Assembly: GCA_033722075.1 (NCBI GenBank)
Contig: JAWVZU010000007.1
Coordinates: 1-33,333, forward strand
Length of the DNA stretch: 33,333 nucleotides
DNA from: JAWVZU01 sp033722075
GTDB lineage: Bacteria; Pseudomonadota; Gammaproteobacteria; Xanthomonadales; SZUA-38
Direction: 5' to 3'
Shown here one piece after another: positions 23,979 to 30,993 of this stretch. Below the pieces are notes generated by a model. That model was not told where the DNA came from and did no database searches. It saw nothing but the letters and a program-made list of their open reading frames with translations. Every line of letters starts with the position of its first letter. Position 1 is the stretch's first letter. The position numbers and the translations under genes were made by a program.

Positions 23979-25888
23979 GGCTGCTCTAGGAAATCCTCCA
24001 GCAGCTTGCCGGCGACACCGATCAGGTCGGCTTCGGTCACGACCCCGATCAGCTTCTGATCCTTGACGACCGGGAGGCAGGCGACCTTGAGCTCGCGCAT
24101 CAGGCGAATCGCATCGACGGTCCGCCGATCGGGAGAAATCGTGGCCGGGTTCGGGTTCATGATATTGCGCACGGCGACCGGTTCGTCCTCCTGCTCGCCG
24201 CGCGCGACGATGCGCAGCAATGCCCGGTGCGACACGAGCCCCACCAGCTTGCCGGTATCGTCCTCCACGGGCACGTGCCGCACGTGTTTCCAGTCCATCA
24301 GGCTGGCCGCGAAGTCCACCAGGTCGTCGGGCCGGACGGTGAACAGGTCCGTCGTCATGAACTGTTCCACGGTCCGGTAGCTGTCCCGCCAGTCCTGGGT
24401 CTGGCAGAACTCCGCCAGCGGCCATTTGTGGACCGGCTCATCGAGGGTCTGCTGCTTGACGATGGCCGACGTCAGATTGCGCAGACGCTCGTCCATGGTC
24501 TTGTTCGAGCCCATGGAGGCCAGGGAATCCAGCATCCAGCGGGCACCCGTCTTCTGCGACGCGACGCGCTCTTCGATCACCCCGAGGTACCGGTCGATAT
24601 CCTGCTTGCGAATGCCCACGCGCTGGAGCCCGCTGCGCGCCGCCGGCAACAGCCGATCCAGGATCAACTTCCCGGCGGTGATGTCTTCGCCGTCCAGCCA
24701 GGTGAACTGGGAACGCAGACCGTCCCGGGCGGCAGCAAAGAAATTGGATTTCGCATGCTCAAAGCTCATGCGCTTGCGGACATCGCCGACCTCCTCCGCC
24801 AGCTCGGACATCAGCCCGAAGAAGAACGCCGCGTTGGCCACCTCGTCCAGAACGGTCGGCCCGGAGGGCAGAATTCGGTGTTCGATGCGCAGGTGGGGTT
24901 TCCCGTCGGTGATTCCGTAGCAGGCCCGGTTCCAGCGGTAGACCGTCCCGTTGTGAAGCCGCAACGCATGGAGCTGAGGCGCCCTGCCCGCTTCGATCTC
25001 GGCCATCGGGTCCTCGTCGGACTTGGCTGTCAGGACAACCCTGAACCGGGCAATGTCCTCACGGAAGATCTCGAGCACCGACTCCTCGATCCAGTGGTCG
25101 CCGAAATGTACCCGCGGCTGCAGCCCCCGGGAGCGATGCAGCTCCGAGCGCGCATCGACGGAGTGTTCGAACACGGCAATGCGCGTTTCGTGCCACAGAC
25201 GCTTACCGAGAAGCAGTGGCGAATTGACCGCCGCCGCCATCACCGGACCGGTAACGGCCTGGGCGATGTTGTACAGGGGGGCGAATTCCTCCGGCGCCAC
25301 CTGGAAATGAACCTGGAAACTCGCATTGCAGGATTCCAGCATGACGTTGTCATGAACCATGTCCATGTGGTCGATGCCCTTGATGGACATCTTGAACTCG
25401 GCGTCTCCACGAAGCTTGACGATGGCGTCGTTCAGGGCCCGATAACGGGGACGCGGCACCATGTTGTCCAGGGTGAGGCTGCTGCTGGAGAGGGTCGGAA
25501 GAATCCCGGTCAGTACCACGTCCGTGCCCACCGTTCCGGCCACGGCCCGGGCCTTCTTGACGATCTCTACAGCTTCCCTTTCGAGCTTGTGCAGGCAGTC
25601 TCCTCCAAGCACCTGCGGCGAGAGGTTCGCTTCCAGGTTGTACTTCGCAAGCTCGTAGGTGAAGCGCGGGTCGTCGATTGCGTTGATGATCTCTTCTGCA
25701 CGGCAGGCCGGCTTGCGGGCCTTGTCGACCAGAAAGAACTCCTGCTCGGCACCGATTCGGCGAACGTCGGATTCGAAGCGCCCAAGTTCGAGCAGACGTT
25801 CCAGCGCGCGCACGTCGATGAGCAGGGCTTTCATGAAGACACGAAGCCGCTCCTCATCGCTGGATTGGCGAACGTCTAGCTCACCCAT
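23975..25888 (-). CDS. Glutamate-cysteine-ligase-like (GCS2) enzyme fused to a CBS pair
   Basis: The protein has 637 residues. Residues about 20-480 form a GCS2-type carboxylate-amine ligase domain (PF04107), shown by RRIGAEQEFFLVD (46-50 GAEQE), KYNLEANLSPQVLGGDCL, SIKGIDHMDMVHDNVMLESC and HLRIEHRILPSGPT. Two CBS modules follow (about 505-560, MTTDLFTVRPDDLVDFAASL; and 573-630, NPATISPDRRTVDAIRLM), which probably sense an adenine nucleotide and control the ligase. The product is likely a gamma-glutamyl or related amide; cysteine is not assured. The ATG at 25888 has a strong RBS (GAGGGA, 6 nt spacing). It overlaps the next gene by 4 nt and lies 54 nt after the unknown gene behind bactofilin. 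Confidence 0.88.
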   Translation of the reverse strand: MGELDVRQSSDEERLRVFMKALLIDVRALERLLELGRFESDVRRIGAEQEFFLVDKARKPACRAEEIINAIDDPRFTYELAKYNLEANLSPQVLGGDCLHKLEREAVEIVKKARAVAGTVGTDVVLTGILPTLSSSSLTLDNMVPRPRYRALNDAIVKLRGDAEFKMSIKGIDHMDMVHDNVMLESCNASFQVHFQVAPEEFAPLYNIAQAVTGPVMAAAVNSPLLLGKRLWHETRIAVFEHSVDARSELHRSRGLQPRVHFGDHWIEESVLEIFREDIARFRVVLTAKSDEDPMAEIEAGRAPQLHALRLHNGTVYRWNRACYGITDGKPHLRIEHRILPSGPTVLDEVANAAFFFGLMSELAEEVGDVRKRMSFEHAKSNFFAAARDGLRSQFTWLDGEDITAGKLILDRLLPAARSGLQRVGIRKQDIDRYLGVIEERVASQKTGARWMLDSLASMGSNKTMDERLRNLTSAIVKQQTLDEPVHKWPLAEFCQTQDWRDSYRTVEQFMTTDLFTVRPDDLVDFAASLMDWKHVRHVPVEDDTGKLVGLVSHRALLRIVARGEQEDEPVAVRNIMNPNPATISPDRRTVDAIRLMRELKVACLPVVKDQKLIGVVTEADLIGVAGKLLEDFLEQP

Positions 25889-25942
25889 AGGCTGTCCCTC
25901 TCCCTCAAGGTCTGACGCCGTTCCGATACCGGCGAGAGTCTA

Positions 25943-26563
25943 TCACGTCCGGCGAAACAGGAACTCCTGCATCCCGTTCCGCAAAAGGAACGAACGGACG
26001 TTCTCGAACTGGGGCCAGAGCTTCCCCAGGCGCGTTCCCGAGCACAGTTCGGTCCGGGCGAGATAGGCATGATCGGACTCGATGCGCAACGTATCCTCGC
26101 CGAGAATCTCGTAGCTCGCGGGAAGCTCACGGAAAGGTGTCTTCGTCGCCAGGGTCAGGAAGACCGGGGCATTGGTCGTCAACTGGTCTGCCAGCCACTG
26201 GCCCATGGACTTCAGATCGTCGGTCCCGAAATAGTTGGGCAAATCCCACAGCAGCGCCCCCTGGTAAGGCCCGCTGGTGGAGAACCGTTCCAGCTGGTCG
26301 ATTCCCTCCTCGGGAATGAGGTTGACGATCCCAAGATCGACGCCCCGATCCATGAAAAAATTCAGATTGGCTGCGCGCACGCGGCCGAGGTCCAGGACCT
26401 TGACCGCATTGCGGCGCTGAATTTCTTCGTTCCAGAGGTTGAAGGCCAGCGACTCGTAGCTGCCGTCTGAGACGATCGGGCCCTCGATGATCGCAGGCCC
26501 GGATGGCTCTTCCCGTTTACCCGGGAAGCTTCGGGTCAGCAGTTTTCCCAGCAGCTTGCTCAT
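25943..26563 (-). CDS. Unknown protein coupled to bactofilin, possibly a degenerate methyltransferase fold
   Basis: The protein has 206 residues. I do not recognise a characterised family. A Rossmann-like beginning (AVKVLDLGRVRAANLNFF), an alternating strand-helix pattern (DLGIVNLIPEEGIDQLE, GALLWDLPNYFG, APVFLTLATKTPF) and a helical end suggest a class I methyltransferase-like fold without the usual GxGxG loop. It is cytoplasmic by appearance. The gene overlaps the bactofilin gene by 47 nt, and its RBS (AAGG, 5 nt before the ATG) lies inside bactofilin's tail, so the pair is translationally coupled. A role with bactofilin in cell shape or envelope assembly is inferred from position only. Confidence 0.75.
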   Translation of the reverse strand: MSKLLGKLLTRSFPGKREEPSGPAIIEGPIVSDGSYESLAFNLWNEEIQRRNAVKVLDLGRVRAANLNFFMDRGVDLGIVNLIPEEGIDQLERFSTSGPYQGALLWDLPNYFGTDDLKSMGQWLADQLTTNAPVFLTLATKTPFRELPASYEILGEDTLRIESDHAYLARTELCSGTRLGKLWPQFENVRSFLLRNGMQEFLFRRT

Positions 26564-27071
26564 TCTTGCCTTGGTCGGCGCTTCCCTGATCAGTGGGACC
26601 GGATGGCTTGGACGGTTCGGGCGTCGACGGTCTGGCCGGTTCCGGCGCGCTCTGCGCCCGCCCTTTCGGACTCATGTCGATGTTGCCCTTGAACTGGGCC
26701 CCGTCTTCCAGGCCCACACGCGGACCGATGATATTGCCGAGAACGTTTCCGGAACGTCGAATCTCGACTTGCTCACCGCCCTTCAGATCACCTTCCACGC
26801 TGCCCTCGACGATGATCACCTTGGCCGCGATCGTTGCCTCGACCTTACCGTCCTTTCCGACGGTCACCGTATTCTGCGGCAGCGTGATATCCCCCTTGAC
26901 ACGGCCCTCTACGAGAAGTTCCTGGTCACCTTTGATACTGCCTTCGACGACCAGGGTCTTTCCGATCAGGGAATGACCGGACTTCGACTCTTTCGGGGTT
27001 GATGGTTTATCGTCGTCGCGCGAACTGAAATCGGCTGGCGGTTGTTTCGGGGTTTCGTCCTTTTTCCACAT
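26517..27071 (-). CDS. Bactofilin
   Basis: The protein has 184 residues. The central beta-helix of the bactofilin family (PF04519) spans about 33-135 and is seen in HSLIGKTLVVEGSIKGDQEL, VEGRVKGDITLPQNTVTVG and IIVEGSVEGDLKGGEQVEI. A charged N-terminal tail and a long, proline- and serine-rich C-terminal tail flank it. Bactofilins self-assemble without nucleotide into filaments that place wall enzymes or polarity factors at the inner membrane. The ATG at 27071 has an AGG 7 nt upstream. No M23 peptidase gene, a frequent partner, is adjacent. The gene is divergent from fadD, with 124 bp between starts. Confidence 0.94.
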   Translation of the reverse strand: MWKKDETPKQPPADFSSRDDDKPSTPKESKSGHSLIGKTLVVEGSIKGDQELLVEGRVKGDITLPQNTVTVGKDGKVEATIAAKVIIVEGSVEGDLKGGEQVEIRRSGNVLGNIIGPRVGLEDGAQFKGNIDMSPKGRAQSAPEPARPSTPEPSKPSGPTDQGSADQGKNEQAAGKTADPKLPG

Positions 27072-27116
27072 CGTCAGACCTACGTGTCACAAACCAGGGC
27101 CATGAGTATCCGGCAT

Positions 27117-27145
27117 GGCAGGTTCATAGTCCAACATTGCCTGCC
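27117..27145. repeat. Inverted repeat upstream of the fadD -10 box
   Basis: GGCAGG (27117-27122) and CCTGCC (27140-27145) are inverted with a 17-base gap. The right arm ends 10 bases before the fadD -10 element, so the pair spans the -35 region and could be an operator. Nothing shows which protein, if any, binds. Confidence 0.35.
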
Positions 27146-27155
27146 GCGTGCGGTG

Positions 27156-27161
27156 TATAAT
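27156..27161 (+). promoter_or_regulatory. -10 element of fadD
   Basis: A perfect TATAAT lies 34 nt upstream of the fadD ATG, predicting a start near 27168 and a leader of about 28 nt. There is no convincing -35 at 16-18 base spacing (AACATT at 17), which fits a promoter needing an activator or de-repression. Confidence 0.45.
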
Positions 27162-27195
27162 CCAATTCAGACGACCCATACGAACGGAATCTCCC

Positions 27196-28863
27196 ATGAC
27201 GGAAGCGAAGCCCTGGTTGTCCCAGTACCCTGCCGGCGTCCCGGCCGAAATCCAGACCGATCCCTACAAATCAGTGGTCGATGTGCTGGATCAGACCGTC
27301 GAGAAGTTCTCTCGTCGGCCCGCGTTCAAGAACATGGGCAAAGTGCTGACGTACGGTGAGATCGACGAGCTCTCCAAGCACTTCGCAGGCTTCCTCCAGA
27401 ATGACCTGAAGCTGGAGAAGGGTGACCGCCTGGCGGTGATGATGCCCAACATTCTCCAGTATCCCGTCGTGGTCTTCGGCGCGCTTCGCGCCGGGTTGAC
27501 GGTGGTCAACACCAATCCGATGTACACGGCGCGCGAACTTGAGCACCAGCTGTCGGACTCGGGTGCGAAGGCCATCGTCGTACTGGAGAATTTTGCCCAT
27601 ACGCTGGCCAAGGTAATCGACAAGACGGACGTTGAGACGTCGATCGTCACCGGTACCGGGGACATGCTCGGTTTCCCGAAAGGCCTCATCACCAACTTCG
27701 TGGTCCGCAAGATCAAGAAGATGGTTCCCGACTATGATCTGCCGAACACCGTCTCGTTCAACGACGCGCTGTCGCGGGGACAGAACCGGCCGCACAGCAA
27801 AGTGGCGCTGGAGCTCGATGACCTGGCGTTTCTGCAGTACACCGGCGGCACCACCGGGGTGGCAAAGGGTGCAATGCTCTCGCACGGGAACATCGTGGCG
27901 AACATGCAACAGGCCTCCGCGTGGATGGGGGCAGCGGTTGAGGAAGGGGAGGAAGTCATCATCACCGCCCTGCCCCTCTATCATATCTTCGCTCTTACGG
28001 CGAACTGCCTGGTGTTCGTGAAATTCGGCGGGCTCAACTGCCTGATCACGAATCCGCGGGACATGGATGGCTTCGTCAAGGAACTGGACTCGATCCCGTT
28101 TACCGCAATCACCGGTGTCAACACCCTGTTCAACGGACTGCTCAACACCCCCGGCTTCGCGGACCTGGACTTTTCCCGTCTCAAGCTGACCCTGGGTGGC
28201 GGAATGGCCGTGCAGCGAGCGGTCGCCGAGCGCTGGAAGGAAGTGACCGGTGTCACGCTGGTGGAAGCCTATGGTCTCACGGAGACCTCACCGGCTGCCT
28301 GCATCAACCCCATGGATCTCGAGGAATACAACGGCTGCATCGGCCTGCCCATCTCGTCGACTATTTGTGAGATCAAGGACGAGAACGGCGACCCGGTTAC
28401 CCAGGGCGAGGCCGGTGAATTGTGCATCAAGGGTCCTCAGGTGATGCAGGGCTACTGGCAGCGGCCCGAGGAAACGGAAAAAGTCATGACCGAAGACGGT
28501 TACCTGCGCACCGGGGATATGGCGGTCATGACCGAAGACGGCTTCTTCAAGATCGTCGATCGCAAGAAGGACATGATCCTGGTTTCGGGCTTCAATGTTT
28601 ATCCCAACGAGATCGAAGACGTCGTTGCCCAGCACCCCAAGGTCCTCGAGGTTGCCGCCGTCGGTGAGCCCGACGATCGCTCCGGGGAAGTGGTCAAGAT
28701 CTGTGTAGTGAAGAAGGAAGCCGACCTTGAGAAGGAAGAACTGAAGGCCTACTGCAAGGAGCACCTCACCGGCTACAAGGTCCCCAAGATCATCGAGTTC
28801 TACGACGAACTGCCCAAGACCAACGTCGGAAAGATCCTGCGACGGGAACTGCGCTCGAACTGA
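27196..28863 (+). CDS. fadD: Long-chain-fatty-acid--CoA ligase
   Basis: The protein has 555 residues from the ATG at 27196 (GGA 8 nt upstream); the frame is open to 27148 but the N-terminus MTEAKPWLSQYPAGVPAEI is the usual FadD start. The enzyme activates fatty acids with ATP and CoA at the inner membrane for beta-oxidation. The AMP-binding loop YTGGTTGVAKG (215-225), YGLTETSPA (from 359) and the FACS signature starting at YLRTGDMAVMTEDGFF (436 onwards, through LVSGFNVYPNEIED) are intact, as is the late acyl-adenylate lysine in NVGKILRREL. Its length matches E. coli FadD (561). It would process the fatty acids formed by AlkB-initiated alkane oxidation, though other roles are as likely. Confidence 0.96.
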   Translation: MTEAKPWLSQYPAGVPAEIQTDPYKSVVDVLDQTVEKFSRRPAFKNMGKVLTYGEIDELSKHFAGFLQNDLKLEKGDRLAVMMPNILQYPVVVFGALRAGLTVVNTNPMYTARELEHQLSDSGAKAIVVLENFAHTLAKVIDKTDVETSIVTGTGDMLGFPKGLITNFVVRKIKKMVPDYDLPNTVSFNDALSRGQNRPHSKVALELDDLAFLQYTGGTTGVAKGAMLSHGNIVANMQQASAWMGAAVEEGEEVIITALPLYHIFALTANCLVFVKFGGLNCLITNPRDMDGFVKELDSIPFTAITGVNTLFNGLLNTPGFADLDFSRLKLTLGGGMAVQRAVAERWKEVTGVTLVEAYGLTETSPAACINPMDLEEYNGCIGLPISSTICEIKDENGDPVTQGEAGELCIKGPQVMQGYWQRPEETEKVMTEDGYLRTGDMAVMTEDGFFKIVDRKKDMILVSGFNVYPNEIEDVVAQHPKVLEVAAVGEPDDRSGEVVKICVVKKEADLEKEELKAYCKEHLTGYKVPKIIEFYDELPKTNVGKILRRELRSN

Positions 28864-28885
28864 AGTGGTTGAATCCGGAAGGGCC

Positions 28886-29245
28886 TCAGGCCGGCGCGCC
28901 ACCACGCAGCAGTTCGGTGGCGTCGGCGAACGCCCCGAGCATGCGCCACAAGGGAGCCTCGCTCTCGGGGGGGATCCGGGTGAAGATCAGCGCGACACCC
29001 ATGTCATCCACGCGAACCACCCGGCCCGCCAGCGCGATCGTGTCTCCATCGGCCTGAATCAGCTCGATGTTGAATTCATGGTCGTCTTCCGGGTCTTCCC
29101 AGTTCTCCGGGCGGACGACCAACAGCCCCGTGGCCGAGATGTCGATCCCCTGGGTATCCCAGCTGCGTCCGCGCTTGAGCAGGATGACCTCCGCATCCAG
29201 CGGCATCCGCTGATAGCGTTCCCCGGGTTTCTTCTCCATTAGCAT
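28886..29245 (-). CDS. PilZ-domain protein
   Basis: The protein has 119 residues from the ATG at 29245; an ATG at 29239 is equally good, and a TTG at 29281 is unlikely. It is a single PilZ domain: RYQRMP near the N-terminus resembles the RxxxR c-di-GMP motif, although the second arginine is followed by Met-Pro, and GIDISATGLLVV is the D/NxSxxG motif. Further strands (NIELIQADGDTIALAGRVVR) follow. It would bind cyclic di-GMP and act on an unknown partner such as a motility or exopolysaccharide system. Its promoter starts transcription almost at the ATG. It converges with fadD across 22 nt and diverges from the symporter across 35 nt. Confidence 0.85.
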   Translation of the reverse strand: MLMEKKPGERYQRMPLDAEVILLKRGRSWDTQGIDISATGLLVVRPENWEDPEDDHEFNIELIQADGDTIALAGRVVRVDDMGVALIFTRIPPESEAPLWRMLGAFADATELLRGGAPA

Positions 29246-29252
29246 GCACCGA

Positions 29253-29281
29253 AGTATACCCAAAGGGGTCACCGGCACCAA
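29253..29281 (-). promoter_or_regulatory. Sigma70-like promoter of the PilZ gene
   Basis: On the minus strand TTGGTG (29281-29276) and TATACT (29258-29253) are 17 bases apart; the -10 matches at 5/6 and the -35 at 3/6. Transcription would start near 29246, giving a leaderless or nearly leaderless mRNA for an ATG at 29245 or 29239. The -35 overlaps the first base of the symporter gene. Confidence 0.4.
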
Positions 29282-30708
29282 TGAGTCGTGAAACGATCAT
29301 CCTGACCACCCTGGTCGGTTACAAACTGCTGCTGATCGGGATCGGCCTGTGGGCCCAGCGAAGGACCCACGACAACTCTGATTACTTTCTCGCCGGGCGT
29401 CGCCTCGGCCCGGTGGTTGCCGCGATCAGCTATGCGGCGAGCTCCTCGTCTGCATGGACTCTCCTCGGCGTCAGCGGTGCAGCCTACAGTCTGGGGCTCG
29501 GTGCGCTCTGGCTGCTGCCCGGCATCGTTACCTGCCATATCGTGGCCTGGTTCTGGCTGGCGCCGCGCATGCGCATCAGTTCGGCAGAGCACGACCAGAT
29601 CACCCTGACCGACGTTCTGGCCCAGGGCACCCAGGGCACATCACGCGCGGCCATCGTGGCGATCGCTTCCGCCATCGTCCTGTTCTGCTTCCTGTTTTAT
29701 GTCGCCGCCCAGTTCCAGGGGGCGGGAAACACCTTCATCGCCAACTTCGACATCAGCCGCAACGAGGCCATCGTGGTCGGCGGCATCGTGGTCTTGGTAT
29801 ACACGCTGCTGGGCGGCTTCTGGGCCGTGAGCGTCACCGACGCACTACAGGGCCTGCTGATGGCGGGTGCGGCGGTTGTGCTGCCGGTTGCCGCCCTTGC
29901 TGCGGTCGGTGGACCCGGTCAGCTGCTCGAAGGCCTGCGGTCGGTCAGTAGCGCCGACCAGTTGAGCTGGACCGCGGGGAATGCGGGACTGCTCGCGATC
30001 GGCTTCGCAGTCGGGTTGATGCTGGTCGGCCTGGGCACCTTCGGCCAACCGCAACTGCTGAACCGGTTCATGGCCCTGCGCGACGAAACCGCACTGAGGC
30101 AGGCGCGGATGATGGCGATAAGCTGGTTCGTCGTGGTGCTGGCTGGCATGTTGTTGCTCGGGCTATGCGGGCACGTGCTCATGCCTGACGCAGGCAATGG
30201 AGAGACCGTATTCTTCGGGCTGACCAATCAGCTCTTTCCGGTTGTCATCGGGGGCATCATCACCGCGGCGGTCCTGTCGGCGATCATGTCAACCGCAGAC
30301 AGCCAGCTCCTGGTGGCGGCTTCCTGTATCGCCCATGACCTTGGGCTTGCGCGGCGTTTCCCGGCCCATGCACTGACCATTTCCCGAATCACGATGAGCC
30401 TCGTCTGTGTCGCCGCGGTCCTGATCGCCATTCTGCTGCCGGCGACCATCTTCGCCCGGGTGCTGTTTGCCTGGAACGGGCTTGGCTCGGCCCTCGGTCC
30501 GGTGGTCATGGCGCGCGTGCTCGACCGGCACGTCGTCCCGGGCGCCGTAATGGCGGCGATGATCGTCGGTTTCGGGCTCACCGCGGTCCTCTACTCGCTG
30601 CCCAACACGCCGGGCGACATTGCCGAGCGGGCCGTTCCTTTCCTCCTGTCGGGCCTGATCGTCTTCCTCGGCTCCCGCCCTGCCGCGGACGCGGATCTAG
30701 AGCGGTAA
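29281..30708 (+). CDS. Sodium:solute symporter (SSS/PutP family)
   Basis: This 475-residue membrane protein has about 13 hydrophobic helices. SSS-family signs are DYFLAGRRLGPVVAAISYAA with the following serine-rich stretch, the segment YTLLGGFWAVSVTDALQGLL, and AIMSTADSQLLVAASCIAHD, whose Ser-Thr residues line the conserved Na2 site. The closest well-known type is PutP (sodium/proline), but the substrate cannot be fixed from sequence. It would take up a solute using the sodium gradient. The ATG has only a distant AAGGGG (12 nt). The last codons and the stop lie inside the left arm of the inverted-repeat element that follows. Confidence 0.92.
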   Translation: MSRETIILTTLVGYKLLLIGIGLWAQRRTHDNSDYFLAGRRLGPVVAAISYAASSSSAWTLLGVSGAAYSLGLGALWLLPGIVTCHIVAWFWLAPRMRISSAEHDQITLTDVLAQGTQGTSRAAIVAIASAIVLFCFLFYVAAQFQGAGNTFIANFDISRNEAIVVGGIVVLVYTLLGGFWAVSVTDALQGLLMAGAAVVLPVAALAAVGGPGQLLEGLRSVSSADQLSWTAGNAGLLAIGFAVGLMLVGLGTFGQPQLLNRFMALRDETALRQARMMAISWFVVVLAGMLLLGLCGHVLMPDAGNGETVFFGLTNQLFPVVIGGIITAAVLSAIMSTADSQLLVAASCIAHDLGLARRFPAHALTISRITMSLVCVAAVLIAILLPATIFARVLFAWNGLGSALGPVVMARVLDRHVVPGAVMAAMIVGFGLTAVLYSLPNTPGDIAERAVPFLLSGLIVFLGSRPAADADLER

Positions 30709-30987
30709 CCATGAAGGCATGAAGGCTGACTGAAGCCTTGAAGTGCATAGAGGGACCGTGTCGCGGCCTTCGAGCCGGGGGTCGGGGCGCAACACTGAAT
30801 ATGGCGACGCCGGTCCAGAGCTCATTTTTCGCGACCAGGGGATCGCGCCTACGATTTCTTGCTATTCGGCGCAACAGCTGGGCCAGACGTCTGCTGCCTT
30901 AGTGCTCTATGGCGGCGATCGCCGCCCCCTATCCGCTTTTCTTCATGCCTTTATTCGGCTTCATGTCTTCATGGTTACCCGCTCTAG
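30697..30987. repeat. Intergenic element bounded by 28-29 bp inverted repeats
   Basis: The left arm (30697-30724, beginning CTAGAGCGGTAACCATGAAG) and the reverse complement of the right arm (30959-30987, CTAGAGCGGGTAACCATGAA onward) agree at 27 of 29 aligned positions, with one indel and one substitution. Each arm contains tandem ATGAAG units (ATGAAGGCATGAAG, and ATGAAGACATGAAG in the right arm), and a third degenerate unit follows inside. The interior of about 235 bp has no defensible gene and contains a perfect 16-base palindrome. The layout resembles a MITE-like or REP-like element between convergent genes; no target-site duplication is evident. It could also act as a transcript-end structure. 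Confidence 0.7.
30911..30926. repeat. Perfect 16-base palindrome inside the element
   Basis: GGCGGCGATCGCCGCC is its own reverse complement and includes the GCGATCGC octamer. With no loop it would form a cruciform or a dimer-binding site more readily than a terminator hairpin. No T-run follows. Confidence 0.6.
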
Positions 30988-30993
30988 CTTTAG

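Noticed and set aside
23979..24425. Extension of the small lipoprotein frame to 24425
   Set aside because: It would place a signal peptide in mid-protein and overlaps the CBS domains in another frame; the ATG at 23978 gives a proper lipoprotein signal.
24227..25879. 550-codon open frame on the plus strand opposite the GCS-CBS gene
   Set aside because: The composition is low-complexity and rich in His, Gln and Arg, as expected from an antisense shadow; the minus-strand gene has clear GCS2 and CBS motifs.
28882..28892. GGCCTCAGGCC between fadD and the PilZ gene as a terminator
   Set aside because: The arms are 5 bp with a one-base loop, which cannot fold as a hairpin, and no T-run follows.
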